DNA of 63,751 bases from Dehalococcoidia bacterium (GTDB lineage Bacteria > Chloroflexota > Dehalococcoidia > UBA2979): assembly GCA_009692725.1 (NCBI GenBank), contig SHYP01000007.1:1-63751 (forward strand), in the 5' to 3' direction. Position numbers and translations under genes: made by a program. Positions 44,147 to 52,760 of the stretch are shown in pieces. Within the stretch, counting starts at the first letter, position 1. Every line of letters begins with the position of its first letter. Under the pieces are notes generated by a model. It was given only the letters and a program-made list of their open reading frames with translations. It did no database searches and was not told the DNA's origin.

Positions 44147-45376
44147 ATGGACTGGACCGATTCCCCGCAGCAGGCCGAATTCCGTGCGCAGGTGCGCGAG
44201 TTCCTCGGCGGGAAGCTGCCCGAGCTGTACCGCCGACAGGCCGCGGAGCGACGTCCGCGCGGCCTCGAGGGCGACTGGCAGGAGAACCTCGTGCACGGTA
44301 CGCCGACCGAGCAGGAGGCCGCGAAGACGTGGGCGGCCGCGCTGAACGAGCGTGGGTGGGTCGCGCCGCACTGGCCGAAGGAGTACGGCGGGGCCGGCAT
44401 GTCCCCGATGGAGCAGTTCATCCTGCGCCAGGAGATGGCCGAGTCCGAGGCGCCGGTCGTGGGCGGCGGCGGGCTCTCGTTGCTGGGGCCGACCGTGCTG
44501 GTGCACGGGACCGACGAGCAGAAGCAGCGGTTGTTGCCGCCGACGCTCTCCGGCGAGTACCTGTGGGCGCAGGGCTTCTCGGAGCCCGGGGCGGGGTCGG
44601 ACCTCGCGTCGCTGCAGACGCGCGCCGTGCGCGACGGCGACGAGTACGTGATCAACGGCCAGAAGCTCTGGACGTCCACCGCGCACAAGTCGAACTGGCT
44701 TTTCGGGATGTTCCGCACGGACCCGGACGCGCCGAAGCACCGCGGCATCTCGTTCCTGGTGATGGATATGAAGACGTCGGGGCTGTCGGTGCGGCCGATC
44801 GTGTCGATGGGCTGGGAGCACGCGACGAACGAGACGTTCTACGAGGACGTGCGCGTGCCGGCGAGCAACCTGATCGGTGAGCAGAACCGCGGCTGGTACG
44901 TGGGCGTGACGCTGCTGGACTTCGAGCGGTCGAACATCGCCGGCGCGGTCTCGATCCGCAAGTCGCTCGACCAGCTGATCGAGAACACGAAGACTGTGGC
45001 GGCGCAGACGCAGCTCGCGGGTGGGGGGCTGCAGCGGCAGCGCCTGAACATCGCGGAGCACTACGTCGAGTCCGAGGTGATGATGAACTTCTCGTTCCGC
45101 ATCATCTCGATGCAGGCGCGGGGGATCATCCCGAACTACGAGGCGTCGACCTCGAAGATGTTCAACTCGGAGCTCGTGCAGCGCGTGTCGCGCACCGGTA
45201 TCAAGACGTATGGGCTGTACTCGAACATCTGGGACCCGGACGAGGCGCTCGCGCCGCAGAAGTCGACGTTCACACAGTCGAACGTGCACTCGGTCGTCGG
45301 CACGATCGCCGGGGGATCGAGCGAGATCCAGCGCAACATCATCGCGACGCGCGGGCTCGGACTGCCGCGCGGCTAG
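44147..45376 (+). CDS. Acyl-CoA dehydrogenase family protein (paralog 3)
   Basis: A 409-residue FAD-dependent dehydrogenase starting MDWTDSPQQAEFRAQVREF. Seen: YGGAGMSPMEQFILRQEMAE, FSEPGAGSDLASLQTRAVRDGDEYVINGQKLWTS, PIVSMGWEHATNETFYEDVRVP, LLDFERSNIAGAVSI, and the ending TIAGGSSEIQRNIIATRGLGLPRG. The YEGT-type catalytic Glu is replaced by AGGSS as in the paralogs. ATG follows GAAGGGAG. It is followed after 44 bases by paralog 4 on the same strand, so the two probably form an operon and perhaps a heteromer. Confidence 0.93.
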   Translation: MDWTDSPQQAEFRAQVREFLGGKLPELYRRQAAERRPRGLEGDWQENLVHGTPTEQEAAKTWAAALNERGWVAPHWPKEYGGAGMSPMEQFILRQEMAESEAPVVGGGGLSLLGPTVLVHGTDEQKQRLLPPTLSGEYLWAQGFSEPGAGSDLASLQTRAVRDGDEYVINGQKLWTSTAHKSNWLFGMFRTDPDAPKHRGISFLVMDMKTSGLSVRPIVSMGWEHATNETFYEDVRVPASNLIGEQNRGWYVGVTLLDFERSNIAGAVSIRKSLDQLIENTKTVAAQTQLAGGGLQRQRLNIAEHYVESEVMMNFSFRIISMQARGIIPNYEASTSKMFNSELVQRVSRTGIKTYGLYSNIWDPDEALAPQKSTFTQSNVHSVVGTIAGGSSEIQRNIIATRGLGLPRG

Positions 45377-45420
45377 TCGTGCGGCTGATGAGCGTCGCAG
45401 CGGCAAGACAGGGGTGACCG

Positions 45421-46641
45421 GTGGAATGGGATGACAGCACTGAGCAGGCGGCGTTCCGCGCGGACGTGCGAACGTTCATCGCGGACCGGCTACCGGCGTT
45501 CTACAAGCAGGGCCGGCAGCGGACGCTGCGCTGGGTGGGGCTGGAGAACAACTGGGCGCAGGACTGGGTGCACGGCAGCGATGCGGCGAAGGAGGCCGCC
45601 CGCGAGTGGGCGGCGGCGCTCGGCGAGCGTGGCTGGGTCGCGCCGCACTGGCCGAAGCAGTACGGCGGCGCCGGTTTGACGGCGATGGAGCAGTTCATCT
45701 TCAACGCGGAGCTCTCGGTGGCGGGTGCGCCGCCGGCGGGCACGGGCGGCCTGGTGGGGCCGACGCTGATGATCCACGGCTCCGACGAGCAGAAGGAGCG
45801 CTTTCTCGGCCCGACGTTGCGTGGCGAGATCATGTGGGCGCAGGGCTTCTCCGAGCCAGGCGCTGGGTCGGACCTCGCGTCGTTGCAGTGCCGCGCGGTG
45901 CGTGACGGCGACGAGTACGTGATCAACGGGCAGAAGCTGTGGACGTCGGCTGCGCACAAGTCGAACTACATCTTCGGGCTGTTCCGCACGGACCCAGAGG
46001 CGCCGAAGCACCGCGGTATCTCGTTCCTGCTGATCGACCAGACGTCGCCGGGGGTGAGCGTCCGCCCGATCTTCTCGATGGGGTGGGAGCACGCGACGAA
46101 CGAGACATTCTACGAGGATGTGCGCATCCCGGTTGGGAACCTCGTAGGCGAGGAGAACCGCGGCTGGTACGTGGGGATGACGCTGCTCGACTTCGAGCGG
46201 TCGGGCGTGGGCAGCGCGGTGCAGATGCGGGACCAGCTGGAGCAGTTGATTGCGTACGTCCGCTCTCCGGAGGGTGCGGCGAACGCGCCGGCGGCCGCGC
46301 AGGCACGTGACGCGATGGCTGAGCGGTACATCGAGTCGGAGGTGTTGTTCAACCTCGGGGCGCGGGTCGCCTCGATGCAGGCGCAGGGCCTCGTGCCGAA
46401 CTACGAGGCTTCGATGGGGAAGATCTGCGGCTCCGAGCTGGCGCAGCGGATCGCGCGCACCGGGATGAAGGTCTTCGGGCAGTACGCGAACCTGTGGGAC
46501 ATGGACGAGCCGCTGGCGCCGATGGACGCGCGTTTCACGCAGAACTACTGCCACACGGTGGTGCAGACGGTGTTTGGTGGGGCGAACGAGATCCAGCGCA
46601 ACATCATCGCGACGCGCGGACTCGGACTGCCGCGCGGCTAG
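45421..46641 (+). CDS. Acyl-CoA dehydrogenase family protein (paralog 4)
   Basis: A 406-residue dehydrogenase starting VEWDDSTEQAAFRADVRTF (GTG start after GGGGTGACC). Motifs match paralog 3: YGGAGLTAMEQFIFNAELS, FSEPGAGSDLASLQCRAVRDGD, PIFSMGWEHATNETFYEDVRIP, LLDFERSGVGSAV, and an ending that reads TVFGGANEIQRNIIATRGLGLPRG. The AGGSS segment is FGGAN here. Tandem with paralog 3, which suggests a local duplication with divergence or a two-subunit enzyme. Terminated by a very long hairpin. Confidence 0.93.
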   Translation: MEWDDSTEQAAFRADVRTFIADRLPAFYKQGRQRTLRWVGLENNWAQDWVHGSDAAKEAAREWAAALGERGWVAPHWPKQYGGAGLTAMEQFIFNAELSVAGAPPAGTGGLVGPTLMIHGSDEQKERFLGPTLRGEIMWAQGFSEPGAGSDLASLQCRAVRDGDEYVINGQKLWTSAAHKSNYIFGLFRTDPEAPKHRGISFLLIDQTSPGVSVRPIFSMGWEHATNETFYEDVRIPVGNLVGEENRGWYVGMTLLDFERSGVGSAVQMRDQLEQLIAYVRSPEGAANAPAAAQARDAMAERYIESEVLFNLGARVASMQAQGLVPNYEASMGKICGSELAQRIARTGMKVFGQYANLWDMDEPLAPMDARFTQNYCHTVVQTVFGGANEIQRNIIATRGLGLPRG

Positions 46642-46680
46642 CGCTGCTTGTGGCGGCCGCGGCTCCGGACCGCGGCCGAG

Positions 46681-46756
46681 GCGGGGACCCGGTGCTAGAC
46701 ACGACAACGCCCGCGCACACGCGCGGGCGTTGTCGTGTCTAGCACCGGGTCCCCGC
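46681..46756. terminator. 36-bp perfect stem-loop, bidirectional terminator
   Basis: Two exact complementary 36-base arms (46681-46716 and 46721-46756) flank an ACAC loop. It lies between the convergent stops of acyl-CoA dehydrogenase paralog 4 and an SDR. Both arms contain TAGACACGACA, similar to AGACACGAACG in the palindrome at 19977. The stem is far longer than a normal terminator and may fold as a cruciform or double-stranded RNA. Confidence 0.65.
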
Positions 46757-46768
46757 AGTGGGTGCGTG

Positions 46769-47512
46769 CTACGCAGGGTGGTCGCGGACCCAGTCGATCG
46801 CGTGTACGACCTGGCCCGCGACGTCGGGGCCGGCCTCGGTGGCCAGCCAGACGGCGGTGCGCGCGCCGAGCTCGGGCGGCACGACGTTCGCGCGCTCCTG
46901 CTCGGTTGCGCCGGCGCGGAGCGGGAAGCCTCGCGTTTCGACGCGGCCCGGCTGCAGCGCGACGCAGAACACATCGAACCGCGCGAGCTCGGCGGCCGTG
47001 GTGCGGGTGAACGCCTCGACGGCGCCCTTCGACGTGCCGTAGGGCGCGCCGCCGCGGATCACGGCGACGCCGCCGCCCGCGCCCGAGAGGTTGATGATGC
47101 GTCCGGCGCGCCGCCCGATCATCGCGGGGGCGACGGCCTTCGTGCAGAGGAACGTGCCGAGTACGTTGACCATGAGCACGCGTGTGAAGTCCGCCGCGCT
47201 CACCTGCTGCATGAAGGCGGCCGGGCCCTGGATGCCGGCGTTGTTGACGAGCACATCGATCGGGCCGAGTTCGTGCTCGACGGTCTCCACCATGCGCGTG
47301 ACGTCGGCTTCGAAGGAGACGTCTGCGGCGATGGCGAGCGTGCGGATGCCGACGACCGCGGCGATCTCGCTCGCGGCGCGGTCGACGTCGGCGCGGGTGC
47401 GCGCGGCGAGCGCGACGGTCGCGCCCTCACGTGCGAGCGCCTCGGCGATGGCGCGGCCGATGCCGCTGCTCGCTCCCGTGACCAGCGCTACTTTGCCGTC
47501 GAGCCGTGCCAT
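46769..47512 (-). CDS. SDR-family oxidoreductase (FabG-like)
   Basis: A 247-residue NAD(P)-dependent dehydrogenase. Seen: TGASSGIGRAIAEAL, the NNAG motif in VLVNNAGIQGPAAFMQ, catalytic Ser in INLSGAGGG and Tyr/Lys in APYGTSKGAVEAFTRT, and a C-terminal VVHAIDWVRDHPA. Could reduce 3-oxoacyl or ketone intermediates of the neighbouring acyl-CoA pathway (inference from location). ATG at 47512 follows GAGGAGG. Confidence 0.92.
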   Translation of the reverse strand: MARLDGKVALVTGASSGIGRAIAEALAREGATVALAARTRADVDRAASEIAAVVGIRTLAIAADVSFEADVTRMVETVEHELGPIDVLVNNAGIQGPAAFMQQVSAADFTRVLMVNVLGTFLCTKAVAPAMIGRRAGRIINLSGAGGGVAVIRGGAPYGTSKGAVEAFTRTTAAELARFDVFCVALQPGRVETRGFPLRAGATEQERANVVPPELGARTAVWLATEAGPDVAGQVVHAIDWVRDHPA

Positions 47513-47572
47513 CGTTGCCTCCTCGTCGCGCGTGCCTTGCATCGTAGGTCGTCGGGCGCGCGCGCGCCTTGC

Positions 47573-47998
47573 TCAGCGGGGCGCGGTCGCGCCCCCGGCG
47601 CCGATCAGCGCGTCGAGGTCGTGCTTGGCGGCGAGGATGTGCGCCCACACGTCGCCTTCGCGCGCGAGGCGCGGCGGGGCGGTGCGGATCGTCCAGTCGG
47701 TGGGGTACCAGCGCTCGAGCTCGTCCCAGTGCAGCGGCATGGAGACGGGTGCGCCCGGCTTCGCGCGCGGCGAGTAGGCGACGGCGAGGTTCTTCGCGCG
47801 GGCGTTCTGGTTGTGGTCCAGAAAGACTTTGCCGGCGCGCTTCGGCACGTTCCATTCCGTGGTCACGGCGGCTGGGTACGCGCGCACGAGGAAGCCGGCC
47901 ATGGTCTCGCAGATGCTGCGGATCGTCTGGTAGTCGTACTGGCGGACGACGGGGACGTAGATGTGCAGACCGGTGGCGCCGCTCGCGAAGCGGGAGGC
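47573..47998 (-). pseudogene. C-terminal fragment of LigD polymerase domain (NHEJ)
   Basis: The frame reads SGATGLHIYVPVVRQYDYQT at its upstream edge, then VTTEWNVPKRAGKVFLDHNQNARAKNLAVAYSPR and PGAPVSMPLHWDEL, which is the end of the LigD primase-polymerase domain. The first half with the catalytic Asp pair is missing. At about 47980 the sequence passes directly into an ilvA fragment on the other strand. A start codon (ATG 47902) could still yield a 109-residue peptide. No ku gene or ligase domain is present. Confidence 0.8.
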
Positions 47999-48914
47999 GA
48001 CGGCGGGCTACGGCGCAAGCGTGGAGCTGGTGGACGGGCCGCTGTCGATGGCGATCGATCGAGCGCGCGCGCTGGCGGCGGAACGCGGTGAGCTGTTCGT
48101 GCCGCCGTTCGACGACCCGGCGGTGGTGGCGGGGCAGGGGACGCTGGGGCTGGAGGTGCTGGAGCAGGCACCCGACCTCGAGACGGTGCTGGTGCCGGCG
48201 GGCGGTGGCGGGCTGCTGGCGGGCGTGGCGCTCGCCGTGAAGTCGCGCGCGCCGCAGGTGCGGGTGGTGGGGGTGCAGACGGCGGCGATGCCCGGGATCG
48301 TCGAGTCGTTGCGTGCGGGCGAGGCGCGCACAGTGCCGGCGGCGCGCACGATCGCGGACGGGGTGGCGGTCGCGGGACCGTCGGCGCTCACGCTCGAGCT
48401 CGTGCGGCGGTACGTCGACGATGTGGTGACGGTGTCGGAGGAGGCGATCGCGGCGGCGGTCGTGCTGCTGCTGGAGCGGACGCGGCTGGTCGTCGAGGGT
48501 GCGGGCGCGCTGGGCGTGGCGGCGTTGCTCGCGGGCGCGGCGGCGCCGCGCGGGCGCACGGTGGTGGTGCTGTCGAGCGGCAACATCGACGTGAACCTGC
48601 TGGGCCGCATTGTGGAGCGCGGGCTGCTGAGCGAGGGGCGGCGGCGGCGTGTGACGATCGCGGCGGCGAACGTGCCGGGCGAGCTCGCGCGCGTGACGCA
48701 GGCGGTGGCGTCGGGGCGCGGGAACATCATCGAGGTGCAGCACGAGCTGGTGGTGGCAGAGCTGCCTGTGGGGGTGGCGCGGGTGACGCTGCGGCTCGAG
48801 CTCGCGGGGGACGCGGCGTTCGCGGAGCTGCGCGCATCTCTGCTGGCTGCGGGGCTGGTGACGGGCACGGTGACGGACTTCGCGACGCCGGCGGCGGCTG
48901 CGGCGGTGGGGTGA
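47976..48914 (+). pseudogene. Threonine dehydratase lacking its N-terminal PLP-lysine region
   Basis: Homology to threonine ammonia-lyase (IlvA/TdcB type) begins at APLAKREATAGYGASVELVD and continues normally: FVPPFDDPAVVAGQGTLGLE, the PLP-phosphate loop VPAGGGGLLAGVALAV, VEGAGALGVAALLAG, SSGNIDVNLL, and an ACT domain (RVTIAAANVPGELARVTQAV). The first 120 or so residues, including the Schiff-base Lys in the S-F-K-x-R motif, are absent. An ATG at 47961 keeps the frame, so a 317-residue inactive protein could be made. The missing start coincides with the ligD junction. Confidence 0.85.
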
Positions 48915-48947
48915 CAGCGCGGGCTCGGAGCGAGGGGTCCGGCGCGA

Positions 48948-48977
48948 TTGCTCGGCCGCGCGGGGCGCGCCTATACT
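48948..48977 (+). promoter_or_regulatory. Promoter of the tRNA-Gly gene
   Basis: TTGCTC (48948-48953) and TATACT (48972-48977) are separated by 18 bases, and the -10 ends ten bases before the tRNA. This is the most convincing sigma-70-type promoter in the window. It probably also transcribes the tRNA-Leu gene 39 bases downstream. Confidence 0.5.
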
Positions 48978-48987
48978 CGCGAGGCGG

Positions 48988-49062
48988 GCGGAAGTAGCTC
49001 AGTGGTAGAGCGCCTCCTTGCCAAGGAGGAGGTCGCGAGTTCGACCCTCGTCTTCCGCTCCA
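48988..49062 (+). tRNA. tRNA-Gly (GCC)
   Basis: Complete cloverleaf: acceptor GCGGAAG/CTTCCGC, D arm GCTCAGTGGTAGAGC, anticodon stem CCTCC/GGAGG with loop TTGCCAA (anticodon GCC), T arm with GTTCGACC, and encoded CCA at 49060-49062. Confidence 0.97.
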
Positions 49063-49101
49063 CTCAATCTCGGGCGTGACCCTCCCGGCGTGCCGCCCAC
49101 G

Positions 49102-49187
49102 GCCGAAGTGGCGGAATGGCAGACGCGACGGTCTCAAACACCGTTGGGGGCGACCCCGTGTGGGTTCGAGTCCCACCTTCGGCACCA
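49102..49187 (+). tRNA. tRNA-Leu (CAA)
   Basis: Class II tRNA with acceptor GCCGAAG/CTTCGGC, D arm GCGGAATGGCAGACGC, anticodon stem ACGGT/ACCGT with loop CTCAAAC (anticodon CAA), a long variable arm TTGGGGGCGACCCCGT region, T arm GTGGGTTCGAGTCCCAC and encoded CCA. Its 3' part from the anticodon loop on is duplicated at 52696, marking an integration site. Confidence 0.97.
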
Positions 49188-49197
49188 CGAAACCCTT
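49133..49197 (+). repeat. attL: left copy of 65-bp att repeat inside tRNA-Leu
   Basis: A 65-bp stretch starting at the first base of the tRNA-Leu anticodon loop (CTCAAACACC) and running 10 bases past CCA is repeated without mismatch at 52696-52760. Anticodon-loop crossover is a usual choice of tyrosine recombinases. The intact tRNA is on this side. Confidence 0.9.
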
Positions 49198-49534
49198 TGT
49201 GTAGAGCCAGATTCCGGTCGTCCGCTCGGCTTCGTCCGGACGCGGTCGTGCTGAGTTGCCACCGGATTGCCACCCACCTTGGCGGCAGCCAACGCCACGC
49301 GGACACACGGGACGGCAGGGCGGCCGTGGCGCCCGCGCCTGCGGGCGTCGTACGCGCGGCCGCCATGGGCCTGGCAGCGCGTCGACATGGGTCTGCCGGC
49401 GGCACGTTCCCGGCTCGCCTAGCGCACGAGCGCCTCGAGTTGCGTTCCGACCGTGACCGGGTCGCCCTCGGGCATGTTCAGGAGCTGCACGTCGGCGCCC
49501 AACGCGGCGCGCTCTTGCAGCTGCTCGCGCACCG
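49198..49534 (+). repeat. Imperfect long direct repeat downstream of attL
   Basis: After the perfect att core the sequence continues to match 52761-53098 at roughly 90% identity with small indels. It includes a TTGCCACC pair near 49257-49279 and the end of an LLM gene. The match stops at 49534, where an unrelated gene tail begins. The copy at the right side is continuous with an intact LLM gene. Confidence 0.8.
49419..49534 (-). pseudogene. Tail of an LLM oxidoreductase
   Basis: Minus-strand remnant of about 38 codons corresponding to the last residues of the intact LLM protein at 52980 (QLLNMPAGDPVTVGTQLEAL-like ending), cut at 49534. The rest of this copy is missing. Confidence 0.7.
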
Positions 49535-49536
49535 GC

Positions 49537-49827
49537 ATGGCCTATCCGATCTGCTGGCAGCGAGTGCACGGCGACTGGGCGATCGAGCTTGAGATGCCGG
49601 ACGAGGCCGAGCGTCACTACCGTGACGCCCTCGACTGGTGCGAACGAGAGGGCTGTCCGATCGAGGCCGGCCGCTGCCACCAGGGCCTCGCCGAGGTCGC
49701 TGAGCGGCGCGGGCAGCACCTCGAGGCGATGCAGCACCTCGACGCCGCGGGCGAGCTGTTCGCGCGGCACGGCGCGAAGCTCTACCTCGACCAGGTGATC
49801 GCGAAGAAGGGGATACTGAAGGCGTAG
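49537..49827 (+). pseudogene. C-terminal TPR fragment of a cyclase/regulator-type protein
   Basis: A 96-codon frame: GDWAIELEMPDEAERHYRDA, GCPIEAGRCHQGLAEVAERRG, LEAMQHLDAAGELFARHGAK, LYLDQVIAKKGILKA. The TPR-like repeats and the K-L-Y-L-D-Q-V-x-A-K-K ending are typical of large adenylate cyclase/AAA-TPR or LuxR-type regulators, of which only the tail remains. An ATG lies at 49537 exactly after the junction with the LLM remnant, so a short peptide might be made. Confidence 0.6.
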
Positions 49828-49948
49828 CGCCCGTGGGCGGAATGCCCGGGCGCGCGTGGTAGATTCGGCTGACCTCAGGGTCGATTGGCTGTCGCGGGGA
49901 GGGTGCGGTTCTGACGAGCTGCTTGTCCCGACAGATGATCGGGGACGA

Positions 49949-51469
49949 ATGACGACTGGCGCACCGCTCTCGAGCAGGCGCGGCTCGACCACGGCCGGTC
50001 TTCCGCCGACACGCGCGCCAGAGGCGGCAAGTCCGCCGGAGCCGGACGAGCTCTACAAGTGGAAGGCGTTCATCGCGATCGGCATCGCATTCGTCACGCA
50101 GGTGATGAGCATGTCGATGGTCTTCGTCGCGCTCTCGTCGATCGCAGACGACTTCGACGTGACCCTCCGCGCCGTGTCGTGGGTCGTCGTCGCGCAGGCA
50201 TTGACGATCAGCGCGCTGATGATGCCCATGGGCAGGCTCGCTGACATCATTGGCTGGAAGCGAGTCCACCTCGGCGGATTGGCGTTGTTCGGGGCGGGCG
50301 CACTGCTCACGGCGCTCGCACCAACGTTCGCCGTGCTGATCGTCGCGCGCGTTGTCATGGCGGCAGGCGCCGCCATGGGGCAGTCCGTTGGCACGGCGAT
50401 GGTGGTTACCGTGTTCCCGCCGGCTCAGCGCGGAACGGCGATCGGCAGCCAGACCACAGCCGTCTCCATTGGCGGCGCCTCAGGCCCGATCGTGGGCGGC
50501 CTGCTGCTCCAGGTGTTCCCATGGGAGGCACTGTTCTGGGTGCTCATCCCGCCGGTCGTCATCGCGTTCGTCGCCGGTTACTTCATCCTCGATGATCGGC
50601 GCCTCAAGCAGCATCGCGCAGCCAGCCGGCCACCCTTCGACGTTGTGGGCGCCACGCTGTCGGCAGCGGGCATTGCGCTGCTGGTGATCACCATCAACAA
50701 CCCGCTCGCGGCGGGGTGGACCTCGCCGCTCATGCTTGGAAGCGGCGGCACGGTCGTCCTGCTGCTGGCCGCCTTCGCCCGATGGGAGCTACGGCACCGT
50801 GCGCCGATGCTCGACCTGCGCATGTTCGCAGACCCGTTGCTCAGCATGGCCGTGGCCGCGAGGTTCCTGGGCTTCCTCGGAACGACGGTGACACTGCTGC
50901 TGATGCCGATCTACCTGATCAGTGTGCGGAACCTCGAGGAGGCAGCCGCGGGCGGGATACTGTTCTTGAGCTCGCTCGGGATGGGCATCGCAGCGCAGGT
51001 TTCCGGCCGGCTGTCCGACCGCTTCGGCCCGCGCCGCTTTTCCGTGCTAGGCTTCTCGGTGATGGTCACGATGGCGCTCGTGCTCTCGCGCCTGACCACC
51101 GACGCCGCGCTCTGGATGATCATGGCTATCCTGCTGGTGAACGGCCTCGCGATGGGGCTGTGGAACGTGCCGAACAACAGCATGATCATGGGCAGCGTGC
51201 CCGTCGCGCGGTTGGGGGTCGTCGGCGCGCTCTCGAACCTGACGAGGAACATCGGGAACGTGGTCGGACAAGCCGTAGCCTCTGGCGTGGTAGTCGGTGT
51301 GATGGCCTCCCGGGGCTTCGATGTGTCGCCGAGCAGGATTACGGGGACACCCGGAGCCGGCGGTGCGTTCATGGCCGGGTGGCAGATCGCGTACCTGCTC
51401 GCAGCCGCCTTCGTAGCCCTGGCTCTGGCGCTGACGCTCGTCACTAAGCCCAGAGGTGATTCAGGCTGA
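49949..51469 (+). CDS. DHA2-family (EmrB/QacA-like) MFS drug exporter
   Basis: A 506-residue carrier, long enough for 14 helices as usual in DHA2. The N-terminal 45 residues are cytoplasmic and Pro/Ser-rich; helix 1 starts WKAFIAIGIAFVTQVMSMSMVFVALSSIADDF. Seen: MPMGRLADIIGWKRVHLGGLALFGAGALL and VARVVMAAGAAMGQSVGTAMVVTVFPPAQRGTAIG. Likely exports cationic drugs or toxic organics. It is the cargo of the tRNA-Leu element, lies just before the integrase, and has visibly lower GC than the neighbouring chromosome. ATG at 49949 preceded by GGGGA. Confidence 0.88.
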   Translation: MTTGAPLSSRRGSTTAGLPPTRAPEAASPPEPDELYKWKAFIAIGIAFVTQVMSMSMVFVALSSIADDFDVTLRAVSWVVVAQALTISALMMPMGRLADIIGWKRVHLGGLALFGAGALLTALAPTFAVLIVARVVMAAGAAMGQSVGTAMVVTVFPPAQRGTAIGSQTTAVSIGGASGPIVGGLLLQVFPWEALFWVLIPPVVIAFVAGYFILDDRRLKQHRAASRPPFDVVGATLSAAGIALLVITINNPLAAGWTSPLMLGSGGTVVLLLAAFARWELRHRAPMLDLRMFADPLLSMAVAARFLGFLGTTVTLLLMPIYLISVRNLEEAAAGGILFLSSLGMGIAAQVSGRLSDRFGPRRFSVLGFSVMVTMALVLSRLTTDAALWMIMAILLVNGLAMGLWNVPNNSMIMGSVPVARLGVVGALSNLTRNIGNVVGQAVASGVVVGVMASRGFDVSPSRITGTPGAGGAFMAGWQIAYLLAAAFVALALALTLVTKPRGDSG

Positions 51470-51594
51470 TTGGCCCCCGGGTCGGTGGGCACTCGCCGCA
51501 TGAATCCCGGCCGACCCGCGACGATCCGCTGATAGCGCCTTGCCTTCCGCGGCGACGCGAGTGATGCATGGCTCCGAGAGCAAGGAGCCACCTC

Positions 51595-52535
51595 ATGACC
51601 ACGACCCGCGCCCTGCCCACCGCCTTCAGCGACTCAGCGTCCGGCTGGGAGCGCGCCCTGTACGCCTTCTTGGCCGAGAAGGAGAGACGCTCGGGCTCCC
51701 AGCGTACGGTCCAGAGCTACTCACGGATGCTCCAGGACTTCTTCGGCCGGCTGGGGAAGCCGCCGGACGCGGTCACGAGCCAGGATGTCTTCACGTACGC
51801 GCACGGCATCGGGCTGTCCGGCCGCGAGCCTTCGGCGGTGACGGTCGGGGCGCGCGTCGCCTGCTTGAGCTCGTTCTTCCGCTTCCTGATCCGCATGGGC
51901 GCCGCCAGCTCCAACCCCTGCGACGCGCTCGAACGTCCGCGGGTGGCGACCGCCCCACCCCGCGGGCTGAGCGCTGATCAGGTCCGCCAGCTGCTGGCGG
52001 TGATCCCGGCCACGCCCGCCGGGCTCCGCGACCGCGCGATCATCTTGACGTTGGTGTTGACCGGCCGTCGCCGCTCGGAGGTGCTGAGCCTGCGCGCCGG
52101 TGACCTCACAGAGGATGGCGAGCGGGTCTACTACATCTACCGAGGCAAGGGCGGGAAGCGCGGACGGCGCGAGTTGCCGCGCGCCCTGCCTACGAGGCGA
52201 TCGTGCGGGCTCTGACGGCATTCGGGAAGGACATCGGGGCCATGGCGCCCGCCGAATCGCTGTGGCGCGCGGTCGGCGGCGAGAGCGGGATCACCGACGG
52301 CACGGCCTACCTCAGGTTCAGGCGCTACCTCGACGACGCGGGGTTACCGCCCTCGGGGCTGCACGTGCTTAGGCACACTGCCGCCAAGCTGCGCCGCGAC
52401 GCCGGCGAGACGATCGAGACCGTCAGCGCGTTCCTCGATCACTCATCGCTCGCGACCACGACCGTGTACTTGCGCCGGCTCGAAGGCCAGGAGGACCGGG
52501 GCTGGGCGCAGGTCGCGGAAGCAATCGGCGCCTGA
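51595..52535 (+). pseudogene. Tyrosine recombinase (integrase) with frameshift
   Basis: XerC/XerD-like integrase. ATG at 51595 follows AAGGAG. The core-binding domain (ALYAFLAEKERRSGSQRTVQ, VACLSSFFRFLIRMGAASSN) and the first catalytic Arg (LTGRRRSEVLSL) and Lys (YRGKGGKRG) are in one frame. At about 52180-52182 the frame slips: reading must gain two bases or lose one to continue as PAYEAIVRALTAFGKD, then the H-x-x-R box LHVLRHTAAKLRRDAG, His in FLDHSSLATTTVYLRR and the catalytic Tyr. The total length of 941 bases confirms the shift. No slippery heptamer is evident. It lies at the right end of the element, as usual for its own att site. Confidence 0.85.
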
Positions 52536-52556
52536 GTCCACCGGCTCAGCGGACGT

Positions 52557-52582
52557 GAGTTGCCACCATTCTGCCACCCACC
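52557..52582 (+). repeat. TTGCCACC-type repeat, candidate integrase arm site
   Basis: GAGTTGCCACC followed six bases on by TGCCACCCACCT. The same paired pattern occurs at 49253-49281 and 52815-52843. Repeated short sites flanking an att core are what recombinase arm-binding sites look like. Confidence 0.45.
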
Positions 52583-52695
52583 TCGACAGCACCAGCCGGT
52601 ATCAGCCGTCACTCAGCCTGTCGGGTGAGGCGGAATCCGGCGACAAATCGGACTAGACGGCACGCCGCGTCAGCCGTTGGACGCCGGTCATCGAA

Positions 52696-52760
52696 CTCAA
52701 ACACCGTTGGGGGCGACCCCGTGTGGGTTCGAGTCCCACCTTCGGCACCACGAAACCCTT
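52696..52760 (+). repeat. attR: right copy of 65-bp att repeat (3' half of tRNA-Leu)
   Basis: Exact copy of 49133-49197, starting at the anticodon-loop CTCAAAC and covering the variable arm, T arm, acceptor strand and CCA. The 5' half of the tRNA is absent here. The distance between copies is 3563 bases, which is the size of the element. Confidence 0.9.

Noticed and set aside
40922..45376. A 1484-codon plus-strand frame
   Set aside because: Most of it is the complement of the fused CoA-transferase; only the part from 44147 is a real gene.
52170..52190. Programmed frameshift in the integrase
   Set aside because: No slippery heptamer or obvious downstream stimulatory structure; simple mutation or error is more likely.
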